DNA of 54,873 bases from Alphaproteobacteria bacterium (GTDB lineage Bacteria; Pseudomonadota; Alphaproteobacteria; Rhizobiales; Aestuariivirgaceae). The notes beneath the pieces are model-generated. The model was not told the DNA's origin. It made no database searches and saw nothing but the letters and a program-made list of their open reading frames with translations. Positions 11,621-19,399 of this stretch are shown here, one piece after another (positions within the stretch are counted from its first letter, which is position 1; each line of letters begins with the position of its first letter). A program made the translations under genes and the position numbers. The stretch is from positions 1 through 54,873 of the forward strand of contig JAHEBA010000010.1 in the NCBI GenBank assembly GCA_024642465.1. The letters run 5' to 3'.

Positions 11621-12435
11621 GCGGCACCATCCTGGACAAGATCGCTGCCTACAAGCGCGAGGAAGTGGCCGCCGCGAAAGCGCGGATCAGCGAGGCCGGC
11701 CTGGCCGATCAGGCACAGGCGGCAAGCCCGGTACGCGGTTTCCACAAGGCGCTCGAAGGCAAGATCGCTGCGGGCAACTGGGCGCTGATTGCCGAGGTGA
11801 AGAAGGCAAGCCCGTCCAAGGGCCTCATTCGCGCGGATTTCGACCCGCGGTCGCTGGCCAAGGCGTACGAGGCGGGCGGCGCTGCCTGCCTTTCGGTGCT
11901 GACCGACACGCCCTCATTCCAGGGTGCGCCGGAATTCCTCACCGCCGCACGGGATGCCACGTCGCTTCCCGCACTGCGCAAGGACTTCATGCTCGACACC
12001 TACCAGGTGCCGGAAGCGCGCGCCTGCGGGGCGGACTGCATCCTGCTGATCCTCGCCATGATCGACGACGCACTATGTGCCGAACTGGAGGCTGCCGCCT
12101 TCGAGCTTGGCATGGACGTGTTGGCCGAGGTGCACGACGAGGCAGAACTTGAAAGGGCGCTGAAGCTCAAGACGCCGATGATCGGCATCAACAACCGCAA
12201 CCTGAAGACCTTCGAGACGACGCTCGAAACCACCGAGCGTCTGGCCCCGATGATACCGGAAGGCCGCATGATCGTGGGCGAGAGCGGGCTGTTCACGCCG
12301 GCTGATCTGGCCCGGCTGGAGTGCGTTGGCGTCAATACGTTTCTGATCGGCGAAAGCCTGATGCGGCAGGACGACGTGACCGCCGCAACCCGCGCCATCC
12401 TAACCAAGCCTGAAGCCGTCAGGGCGAGCGCATGA
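11617..12435 (+). CDS. trpC: Indole-3-glycerol phosphate synthase
   Basis: TrpC (272 aa) closes the indole ring to make indole-3-glycerol phosphate. The (beta/alpha)8-barrel shows the catalytic Lys motif [11 protein letters not shown], the [11 protein letters not shown] segment, [10 protein letters not shown], and the phosphate-binding [10 protein letters not shown]. It is monofunctional, not fused to trpF. It overlaps trpD and moaC by 4 nt each (ATGA). trpF, trpB and trpA are not in the window and must lie elsewhere. Confidence 0.97.
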   Translation: MSGTILDKIAAYKREEVAAAKARISEAGLADQAQAASPVRGFHKALEGKIAAGNWALIAEVKKASPSKGLIRADFDPRSLAKAYEAGGAACLSVLTDTPSFQGAPEFLTAARDATSLPALRKDFMLDTYQVPEARACGADCILLILAMIDDALCAELEAAAFELGMDVLAEVHDEAELERALKLKTPMIGINNRNLKTFETTLETTERLAPMIPEGRMIVGESGLFTPADLARLECVGVNTFLIGESLMRQDDVTAATRAILTKPEAVRASA

Positions 12436-12908
12436 GCAAGCTCACCCACCTCGACACCGCCGGCAACGCCCACATGGTCGATGTGTCGGAAAAGGACGTG
12501 ACTTCACGGCTTGCCGTGGCCACGGGCCGGGTGTCGATGCTGCCCGATACGTTGAAGCTGATCCAGCAGGGCATGGCAAAGAAGGGCGACGTGATTGCCA
12601 CCGCGCGCATTGCCGGCATCATGGCGGCCAAGCGCACGCATGAGCTCATTCCGCTGTGCCACCCCCTGATGATCTCCAAGGTCACGGTCGGCTTCGAGGT
12701 GGACGGGGCCGCTTCGGCAATTGACGTGACCGCGACCGTCAAGGTCGAGGGCAAGACCGGAGTCGAGATGGAAGCGCTGACGGCCGTGTCCGTTGCCTGC
12801 CTGACGGTCTATGACATGGTCAAGGCGGTGGACCGGGGCATCACCATTTCCGGCATCCGGCTGGTCGAAAAGGCCGGCGGCAAGTCCGGCCACTTCAAGG
12901 CGGATTAG
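12432..12908 (+). CDS. moaC: Cyclic pyranopterin monophosphate synthase
   Basis: MoaC (158 aa) converts the MoaA product to cyclic pyranopterin monophosphate in molybdenum cofactor synthesis. The signature [13 protein letters not shown] and the [21 protein letters not shown] block are present, and length matches the family. Its start overlaps the trpC stop by 4 nt, so a cofactor gene is translationally coupled to the tryptophan operon, an arrangement seen in several Rhizobiales. moeA follows after 6 nt. Confidence 0.97.
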   Translation: MSKLTHLDTAGNAHMVDVSEKDVTSRLAVATGRVSMLPDTLKLIQQGMAKKGDVIATARIAGIMAAKRTHELIPLCHPLMISKVTVGFEVDGAASAIDVTATVKVEGKTGVEMEALTAVSVACLTVYDMVKAVDRGITISGIRLVEKAGGKSGHFKAD

Positions 12909-12914
12909 GCGATC

Positions 12915-14123
12915 ATGGCGCTCGTTCCCGTTGCCGATGCGCTTGCGCAGGTACTGAAAGGCGCAAAGCCGCTTGCCGGCGAGGACGTGCCGCTGACCAA
13001 CGCGCATGGCCGCATCCTGGCCGAACCGCTCAAGGCGCAACGCCCGCAGCCGCCCTTCCCGGCCTCCGCCATGGACGGCTATGCAGTACGCGCGGCTGAC
13101 GTCAGGAAGGTGCCGGTCACGCTCAACGTGGTGGGCGAGGCACCGGCCGGGCACGGCTATGGCGGCCGTGTGCACAAGGGCCAGGCGGTGCGCATCTTCA
13201 CCGGCGCACCAGTGCCGAAGGGTGCGGATACCATCGTCATCCAGGAAGACACCGGGCCTGCGGCGGAAAAGGGCTTCGTCACCGTGCTGGAAGGCGCGGC
13301 GGAAGGCAGCTTCGTCCGGCCCGCGGGGCTCGACTTCCGCAAGGGCGAGGCGTTGCTGCCGCGCTTCACGAAGCTGGGTGCGCGCGAGATCGGCCTTGCC
13401 GCCGCGATGAACCACGACCGCGTGATGGTGGTCAGGAAGCCTTCCGTCGCCATTCTGGCCACCGGCGATGAACTGGTGGAACCCGGCGGAAACCCGCGCG
13501 ACGACCAGATCATCTCGTCGAACTCGCTGGCACTGGCCGCAATGATCACCACGTTCGGCGGCGAACCGGTGGACCTGGGCCTGGTGCCGGACCGGATGGC
13601 AAGAATCGAGGACGCCATCGCCCGAGCCGCCGGGGCCGACATTCTGATCACCATCGGCGGAGCATCGGTGGGCGACCATGACCTGGTGCAGGACGCCATG
13701 CTGGCGCAGGGCGTGAAGCTGGGTTTCTGGAAGATTGCCATGCGGCCCGGCAAGCCGCTGATGTTTGGCCGCCGCGGCAGCCAGCGCGTTATCGGGCTGC
13801 CTGGAAATCCCGTATCGTCAATGGTTTGCACGCGCCTGTTCATCAAACCGCTGATTGCAGCCCTGACCGGTGACAACCAGCCGGACGAGCCGGTGAAGGC
13901 CGTTCTTGGCGCCGCCATGAAGGCCAACGACCAGCGCCAGGACTATGTGCGCGCCACGCTGGCTCGCAACGGCAAGGGCCAACTGGTCGCCACCGCCTTT
14001 CCGAAGCAGGACAGCTCCATGCAGCGGGTGTTCCGCGAGGCAGACTGCCTGATCATCCGCCCGGCTCACGCGCCCGCCGTCAAGGCCGGTGAACTTGCCG
14101 ACGTGCTGCTGCTCGACTTCTGA
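12915..14123 (+). CDS. moeA: Molybdopterin molybdenumtransferase
   Basis: MoeA (402 aa) inserts molybdate into adenylated molybdopterin. Visible motifs are ASAMDGYAVR near the start, the ATGDEL and IGGASVGDHD stretches of the MogA-like domain, RPGKPLMFG, and GLPGNPVSSMV. The C-terminal beta domain ends in ADVLLLDF. It follows moaC by 6 nt in the same run. lexA begins 138 nt downstream behind its own SOS operator, so moeA probably ends the operon, although no strong terminator is visible. Confidence 0.96.
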   Translation: MALVPVADALAQVLKGAKPLAGEDVPLTNAHGRILAEPLKAQRPQPPFPASAMDGYAVRAADVRKVPVTLNVVGEAPAGHGYGGRVHKGQAVRIFTGAPVPKGADTIVIQEDTGPAAEKGFVTVLEGAAEGSFVRPAGLDFRKGEALLPRFTKLGAREIGLAAAMNHDRVMVVRKPSVAILATGDELVEPGGNPRDDQIISSNSLALAAMITTFGGEPVDLGLVPDRMARIEDAIARAAGADILITIGGASVGDHDLVQDAMLAQGVKLGFWKIAMRPGKPLMFGRRGSQRVIGLPGNPVSSMVCTRLFIKPLIAALTGDNQPDEPVKAVLGAAMKANDQRQDYVRATLARNGKGQLVATAFPKQDSSMQRVFREADCLIIRPAHAPAVKAGELADVLLLDF

Positions 14124-14165
14124 GCCGCGAACCGGAAATCCGCCTTCAGGCAGATTCACCTTGCG

Positions 14166-14180
14166 GAACATAGGCGGAAC
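14166..14180 (+). promoter_or_regulatory. LexA operator (SOS box), GAAC-N7-GAAC
   Basis: GAAC at 14166-14169 and GAAC at 14177-14180 are separated by exactly 7 nt. This is the direct-repeat SOS box known for alphaproteobacterial LexA (GTTC-N7-GTTC on the other strand). It lies 81 nt upstream of the lexA ATG, fitting autoregulation. I did not see a second perfect copy in the gaps I checked, including upstream of dnaE. Confidence 0.85.
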
Positions 14181-14261
14181 ATGCCATAAAGGTTTCGCAT
14201 TTGTTCCGATTCCAGCGCGCGTTTCCGCCAGCGCCGGAACAACGGGAAAGGATTTCGACTT

Positions 14262-14978
14262 ATGCTCACGCGCAAGCAACATGAACTGCTGATGCTCATC
14301 CACGACCGGTTGAAGGAAACCGGCGTGCCGCCTTCGTTCGAGGAAATGAAGGAGGCGCTGGACCTGCGTTCAAAGTCGGGCATTCACCGGCTGATCACGG
14401 CGCTGGAGGAGCGCGGCTTCATTCGCCGCCTGCCGCATCGCGCCCGAGCGCTCGAGGTGCTGAAGCTTCCCGAGGCCGCTGCCGGACCGGGCGCGCCCGC
14501 CCCTGCCCGCTCGAAGGGTTTCAAGCCGTCGGTCATCGAAGGCTCGCGCGGCATGGCGGAGGCGCCCGCCGCCACTCCGGTTGCCCCCGCAGGTGCGTCC
14601 ATCGAAGTGCCGATGATGGGCCGCATTGCCGCCGGCGTGCCGATTGCCGCCATTCAGGACCATTCGGCCAACGTGCCGGTGCCGCCGGACATGCTGCGTT
14701 CGGGCGAGCATTTTGCGCTCGAAGTGCAGGGCGACTCGATGATCGAGGCCGGCATTCTCGATGGCGATACGGTTATCATCCGCAAGGCTGACACCGCCCG
14801 CAATGGCGAGATCGTGGTGGCGCTGGTGGAAGACGAGGAGGCAACGCTCAAGCGGCTTTGGCGCAAGGGCGACTCGATTGCCCTCGAAGCGGCCAATCCG
14901 GCCTACAAGACCCGCATCTTCGGGCCTGATCAGGTGCGGGTGCAAGGCACGCTGGCAGGCCTCATCCGCCGATACTGA
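14262..14978 (+). CDS. lexA: SOS-response repressor LexA
   Basis: LexA (238 aa) represses DNA-damage genes and cleaves itself when RecA is activated. The winged helix-turn-helix (about 1-65) includes [21 protein letters not shown] Pro/Ala-rich linker follows. The S24-type domain carries the cleavage site Ala124-Gly125 (RIAAGVP), the catalytic Ser159 (QGDSMIEAG) and Lys197 (ATLKRLW). Length is typical for alphaproteobacterial LexA. A GGGAAAGGA ribosome binding site precedes the ATG, and a consensus SOS box lies 81 nt upstream. Its 3' end overlaps the remnant comEC frame on the opposite strand. Confidence 0.97.
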   Translation: MLTRKQHELLMLIHDRLKETGVPPSFEEMKEALDLRSKSGIHRLITALEERGFIRRLPHRARALEVLKLPEAAAGPGAPAPARSKGFKPSVIEGSRGMAEAPAATPVAPAGASIEVPMMGRIAAGVPIAAIQDHSANVPVPPDMLRSGEHFALEVQGDSMIEAGILDGDTVIIRKADTARNGEIVVALVEDEEATLKRLWRKGDSIALEAANPAYKTRIFGPDQVRVQGTLAGLIRRY

Positions 14979-15706
14979 GTGGCCGCATCATTGCCGGCGT
15001 AGGCACAATCTGCCCCGTCGGCCGCACTGGTGTCGGCTTCATCAGCTGTGCTGGCATCTGTCGGACCCTGCTCACCCAGCGCGCCCAACGCATCGGGGGG
15101 CGCCAGCACTTGCCTGCGGGCTACTAGCGCATAGGTCCATGGCCTATCTCCCTGCAGCGCCCGCGCCGTCACCACGCGCAAGGTCTCGTCATCATCAACG
15201 TGAATTGCATGGGCGCCATGCCGCCACACATCGAAGCGATCAATCACCACCCTGCCCTCGCCGGATCTGCCGCAGGCCCGGCGAAGCGGTTTGGCGCTGA
15301 CGACGATTTGGGCTGAACGGCAGTCCGGCGGGGGAGCCGCCTCCGGGTCGAGCCAGATCATCTTCTTGCCCCGGACCGTGGCGCGGCACCCCTTGCCCTC
15401 GCATGCCCAGCCGGAACGCTTTGCAGCCTCCGCCAGCGATACCCCGTCGCCGTCGGTCAGTATCCATCGCTCCACGGCATTGCGGCCCCGGCGCGGATGC
15501 ACCAGCACCAGGTAATCATCCGCCAGCCGCGCCGCGACCGCCCGCGCCGACCTTTCTACCAGCACATCAGGCCGGTCACTCGCCGCGGTCCCGGTCCATG
15601 CGGCAACGACTGCGAGTGCCAGGCCCGCCCAGCACAGGCCGCCTTCATGGATTCCTGCCCTGCGGCAACCAGTCCATTGCCAAGCGCCCCCGCTGCAGCG
15701 AAGCCC
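14930..15706 (-). pseudogene. comEC: ComEC/Rec2-family DNA-uptake channel, C-terminal remnant
   Basis: An open frame without an ATG runs leftward from a stop codon at 15707-15709. From about 15640 it resembles the C-terminal part of alphaproteobacterial ComEC: a last hydrophobic helix, then RPDVLVER, ERWILTDGDG, a WACEGKGC Cys motif, DCRSAQIVVS, and VIDRFDVWRHGAHAI. ComEC is normally about 700 aa with an N-terminal OB-like domain, many membrane helices and a metallo-beta-lactamase-like domain. Only about 200 aa remain, with the channel gone. The usual position between lexA and gltX is kept. A GTG at 15565 could start a 211-aa product, but it lacks the membrane part. The tail reads into lexA, so its 3' end is also altered. 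Confidence 0.75.
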
Positions 15707-15798
15707 TTACATAGGCTTCCGCAGATATGCTAAACGGACGGACGCTTTCAGATAAAACTCAATCTTACGCATAGTAATTTTTTGGAGAACGGCAGACA

Positions 15799-17226
15799 AT
15801 GTCCTCGCCCGTGGTCACCAGATTCGCCCCGTCGCCAACCGGCTTCCTGCACATCGGCGGCGCCCGAACGGCCCTGTTCAACTGGCTCTACTCGCGCCAC
15901 ACCGGCGGCAAGATGCTGCTGCGCATCGAGGACACCGACCGCGAGCGCTCGACCGAGCCCGCCATCGAGGCAATCAAGAACGGGCTGACCTGGCTGGGGC
16001 TGGATTGGCATGGCGAGGCGGTCTCGCAATATTCGCGCGCGGACCGGCACCGCGAGGTGGTGCACGACCTGCTCAAGGCAGGCAAGGCCTACCACTGCTA
16101 CTGCACACCGGAAGAGCTGACGGAGATGCGCGAGAAGGCGATGGCCGAAGGCAAGCCGCCGCGGTACGACGGGCGCTGGCGCGACCGGCCTGCCTCCGAC
16201 GCGCCGGACGGCGTTGCGCCCGTGGTTCGCTTCAAGGCGCCACAAGATGGCGAGACCGTCATCGAGGACCAGGTTCAGGGCACGGTGACCATTCCCAACA
16301 AGGACCTCGACGACCTCATTATCCTGCGCTCCGACGGCAACCCGACCTATAACCTCTCGGTTGTGGTGGACGATCACGACATGGGCGTGACGCACATCAT
16401 TCGCGGCGTGGACCACCTGACCAATGCCGCGCGCCAGGCGCAGATCTATATCTCCATGGGTTGGGACGTGCCGGTGATGGCGCATATTCCGCTGATCCAC
16501 GGTCCGGACGGAGCCAAGCTATCAAAGCGCCACGGCGCCCTTGGCGTCGAGGCCTATCGCGACATGGGCTACCTGCCCGAGGCCATGCGCAACTATCTGG
16601 CCCGGTTGAGCTGGAGCCACGGCGACGACGAGATATTCTCGACCGAACAGGCTATCGAGTGGTTCGAGCTGGACGGCATCGGCAAGTCGGCCGCCCGGTT
16701 CGACTTCGCCAAGCTTGAGAACCTCAACGGGCACTACATGCGCGAGGCCAGCGACGCACGCCTGGTGGAAGCGCTCAAGGAAATGCTGCCGCACGTGGAC
16801 GGCGGACCGGAGATGCTCGAAGCCCTCCGCCAACCGGGCAACGAGGCGAAGCTGATGGCTGCGATGCCGGGCCTCAAGGAGCGCGCCAAGACGCTGGTGG
16901 AGCTTCAGCATTCATCGGGCTTCCTTTTCGCGCCCCGCCCGCTGGCCTTGGAAGACAAGGCGAAGGCGCTGCTGGATGATGGCGGGCGCGAGGTGATGGC
17001 GAAGCTGCTACCGGAACTCGAATCCGTGAGCGATTGGGCGGTCGAGCCGCTGGAGGCGGCCGTGCGCGCGTTTGCCGAGGCCAACGAGTTGAAGCTCGGT
17101 AAGGTCGCCCAGCCGCTGCGAGCCGCCTTGACCGGCAGCACCCAGTCTCCACCCATCTTCGACGTGCTCGCCGTACTTGGCCGCGACGAATCTTTGGGCC
17201 GGCTGCGGGACCAGGCAAGCGCCTGA
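15799..17226 (+). CDS. gltX: Glutamate--tRNA ligase
   Basis: GltX (475 aa) is a class I synthetase charging tRNA(Glu), and in many Alphaproteobacteria also tRNA(Gln) for later amidation. The HIGH-type motif is [17 protein letters not shown] and the KMSKS-type motif is KLSKRHG. The catalytic core holds RFAPSPTG and IEDTDRERS, and the C-terminal anticodon-binding region follows. A TTTGGAGAACGG ribosome binding site precedes the ATG. The promoter must lie in the 92 nt between the comEC remnant's stop codon (15707-15709) and gltX. gltA follows 228 nt later. Confidence 0.96.
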   Translation: MSSPVVTRFAPSPTGFLHIGGARTALFNWLYSRHTGGKMLLRIEDTDRERSTEPAIEAIKNGLTWLGLDWHGEAVSQYSRADRHREVVHDLLKAGKAYHCYCTPEELTEMREKAMAEGKPPRYDGRWRDRPASDAPDGVAPVVRFKAPQDGETVIEDQVQGTVTIPNKDLDDLIILRSDGNPTYNLSVVVDDHDMGVTHIIRGVDHLTNAARQAQIYISMGWDVPVMAHIPLIHGPDGAKLSKRHGALGVEAYRDMGYLPEAMRNYLARLSWSHGDDEIFSTEQAIEWFELDGIGKSAARFDFAKLENLNGHYMREASDARLVEALKEMLPHVDGGPEMLEALRQPGNEAKLMAAMPGLKERAKTLVELQHSSGFLFAPRPLALEDKAKALLDDGGREVMAKLLPELESVSDWAVEPLEAAVRAFAEANELKLGKVAQPLRAALTGSTQSPPIFDVLAVLGRDESLGRLRDQASA

Positions 17227-17454
17227 GCCATGCAGCGAGCGGGCACAATGTAGCCAAATTGTGCATTGCGAAAGAGCGGGCCAACCGGCATATTGCGCCT
17301 CGACGCGCCGAATTCCAGCGCAGGCAGGCAGATGCGGCAGCTCCGGTGGCCTGACAGGGTTCAAGCTTACGGGTGATGCCGTGGGTCTGGCGCGCGAGAA
17401 ACCTCGCGCTGGCAAGCCTGAGAGCGCTCCACCCACCAACCAGAGGAAGAAGAA

Positions 17455-18756
17455 ATGACGGAAAAGAAGGGTGCCGCAAAGCTCAGTCTGGACGGCAAGG
17501 ACTATGAGTTCGATGTCCTGAAAGGCAGTGTCGGACCCGACGTCATCGACGTCTCGAAGCTGTATGGCCAGACCGGCGCTTTCACGCTGGACCCCGGCTT
17601 CACCTCCACCGCAAGCTGCGAATCCAAGATCACCTACATCGACGGCGATGAAGGCATCCTGATGTATCGCGGCTATCCGATCGACGAGCTGGCCGAGCAC
17701 GGCGACTTCATCGAGACCTGCTACCTGCTGCTGTACGGCGATCTGCCGAATGCCGCCGAGCGCAAGGAGTTCGAAAGCGCCATCACCTATCACACGATGA
17801 TCCACGAGCAGATGAACCGGTTCTTCTCCGGCTTCCGCCGTGACGCGCACCCGATGGCGGTGATGGTGGGCGTGGTTGGCGCGATGTCGGCGTTCTATCA
17901 CGACTCGACCGATATCTCCGATCCGGTTCAGCGCGAGATTGCCGCGCGCCGGATGATCGCCAAGATTCCGACCATCGCGGCGATGGCGTTCAAGTATCAT
18001 ATCGGCCAGCCGTTCGTGTATCCGCGCAACGACCTGGACTATTCGTCCAACTTCCTGCGCATGTGCTTCGCGGTGCCGTGCGAGGAGTACAAGGTCAACC
18101 CGATCCTGTCGCGCGCCATGGACCGCATCTTCATCCTGCACGCCGACCACGAGCAGAATGCGTCCACTTCGACGGTGCGCCTTGCGGGCTCTTCGGGCGC
18201 CAACCCGTTCGCCTGCATCGCCGCCGGCATTGCCTGCCTGTGGGGTCCGGCGCACGGCGGAGCCAACGAGGCCGCGCTCAACATGCTGAGCGAGATCGGC
18301 TCGGTGGACCGCATCCCCGAGTTCATCGAGCGCGCCAAGGACAAGAACGACCCGTTCCGGCTGATGGGCTTCGGCCACCGCGTCTACAAGAACTACGACC
18401 CGCGCGCCAAGATCATGCAGAAGACGGCGCACGAGGTGCTGAACGAGCTCGGCATCAAGGATGACCCGCTGCTCGACGTGGCGCGGGAACTTGAGGCTAT
18501 CGCGCTGAAGGACGAGTACTTCATCGAGAAGAAGCTCTACCCGAACATCGACTTCTACTCGGGCATCACGCTGCGCGCGCTGGGCTTCCCGACGTCGATG
18601 TTCACGGTGCTGTTCTCGGTCGCCCGCACGGTGGGCTGGATCGCCCAGTGGAAGGAAATGATCGAGGATCCGACCCAGCGCATCGGCCGCCCGCGCCAGC
18701 TCTACACGGGGCCGACCCAGCGCGCCTACGTGCCGGTGTCCCAGCGCAAGAGCTGA
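17455..18756 (+). CDS. gltA: Citrate synthase
   Basis: Citrate synthase (433 aa) condenses acetyl-CoA and oxaloacetate at the entry to the TCA cycle. Length and N-terminus fit the Gram-negative hexameric, NADH-sensitive type. Active-site regions are [15 protein letters not shown] (catalytic His), [15 protein letters not shown] (second His) and the late [12 protein letters not shown] (Asp). The start has an AGAGGAAGAAGAA ribosome binding site. The 228-nt upstream gap shows no clear promoter or riboswitch. A strong terminator shared with fabZ follows the stop. Confidence 0.97.
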   Translation: MTEKKGAAKLSLDGKDYEFDVLKGSVGPDVIDVSKLYGQTGAFTLDPGFTSTASCESKITYIDGDEGILMYRGYPIDELAEHGDFIETCYLLLYGDLPNAAERKEFESAITYHTMIHEQMNRFFSGFRRDAHPMAVMVGVVGAMSAFYHDSTDISDPVQREIAARRMIAKIPTIAAMAFKYHIGQPFVYPRNDLDYSSNFLRMCFAVPCEEYKVNPILSRAMDRIFILHADHEQNASTSTVRLAGSSGANPFACIAAGIACLWGPAHGGANEAALNMLSEIGSVDRIPEFIERAKDKNDPFRLMGFGHRVYKNYDPRAKIMQKTAHEVLNELGIKDDPLLDVARELEAIALKDEYFIEKKLYPNIDFYSGITLRALGFPTSMFTVLFSVARTVGWIAQWKEMIEDPTQRIGRPRQLYTGPTQRAYVPVSQRKS

Positions 18757-18780
18757 ACGCACAAGGATTGACGAAACAAG

Positions 18781-18811
18781 AAGGGCGGCCCCGGTTGGAG
18801 CCGCCCTTTTT
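18781..18811. terminator. Bidirectional intrinsic terminator between gltA and fabZ
   Basis: AAGGGCGGC (18781-18789) pairs perfectly with GCCGCCCTT (18800-18808) across a 10-nt loop, followed by a T-run to 18811. On the minus strand the hairpin is followed by CTTGTTTCG, so it may also end fabZ transcription. It lies 24 nt after gltA and 22 nt after the fabZ stop, where lpxA/lpxB would normally stand. Confidence 0.85.
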
Positions 18812-18833
18812 CAATTGGTGCTACGCGGCAGCG

Positions 18834-19301
18834 TTACTTGCCGGATTTGGCCAGCATGGCGCCAATCTCGGCTTCGGCCACCTTCTTGCCGTCCACCATG
18901 GCCTCGCAGGCGAACTTGTAGACAGGCCCACGCTTCTGGGTCTGCTGCACGTGGAAGTGCACCGTGTCGCCCGGCCCCACGGGCTTGCGGAACTTGGCGT
19001 TGTCGATGGTCATGAAGAACACCAGCTGGCCGGCGGCCTCCACGCCCATGTGGTCGAGCGCCAGCGCGCCGGCGGTCTGGGCCATGGCCTCGATCAGCAG
19101 CACGCCGGGCATGACCGGCTGCACCGGGAAGTGGCCCTGGAAGAACGGCTCGTTGATGGTGACGTTCTTGATGCCGATGCACGACTTGTCCTCGTCCATC
19201 TCGATAATGCGGTCGACTAGCAGGAACGGATAGCGGTGCGGCAGCAGCTGCATGATGCGGGCAATGTCGGCCGTGCGCAGCGTCTTGGTGGTGTCGGACA
19301 T
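18834..19301 (-). CDS. fabZ: 3-hydroxyacyl-ACP dehydratase FabZ
   Basis: FabZ (155 aa) dehydrates 3-hydroxyacyl-ACP in fatty-acid elongation. The hot-dog fold shows [13 protein letters not shown] with the catalytic His, the central-helix [22 protein letters not shown] with the catalytic Glu, and a normal length. In related genomes it lies between lpxD and lpxA. Here it follows bamA directly, across a 98-nt gap with a hairpin, and is followed only by the terminator shared with gltA. FabZ competes with LpxA for 3-hydroxymyristoyl-ACP, so its survival amid lpx absence fits its essential lipid role. The ribosome binding site GCGAGGGGG precedes the ATG. Confidence 0.96.
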   Translation of the reverse strand: MSDTTKTLRTADIARIMQLLPHRYPFLLVDRIIEMDEDKSCIGIKNVTINEPFFQGHFPVQPVMPGVLLIEAMAQTAGALALDHMGVEAAGQLVFFMTIDNAKFRKPVGPGDTVHFHVQQTQKRGPVYKFACEAMVDGKKVAEAEIGAMLAKSGK

Positions 19302-19325
19302 GCAAACCCCCTCGCTTCAAATGAC

Positions 19326-19355
19326 AAAGGCGACCCGCGCACACGGATCGCCTTT
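19326..19355 (-). terminator. Hairpin between bamA and fabZ
   Basis: AAAGGCGA (19326-19333) and TCGCCTTT (19348-19355) form a perfect 8-bp stem with a 14-nt loop. In the direction of bamA transcription the 3' arm ends TTT and is followed by GTCATTT, a moderate intrinsic terminator. If it works, fabZ needs its own promoter in a very short space; otherwise it is a partial attenuator. Confidence 0.55.
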
Positions 19356-19399
19356 TCAGTCATAGGTTCAACAGCTTGAAGGCTCAAGCTGAATCAGAG

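Noticed and set aside
17227..17454. Possible riboswitch or small gene between gltX and gltA
   Set aside because: No stable conserved architecture or start with a ribosome binding site could be seen; only the gltA upstream region.
17008..18762. A 584-codon frame antisense to gltX and gltA
   Set aside because: It crosses a terminator and two conserved genes; shadow frame.
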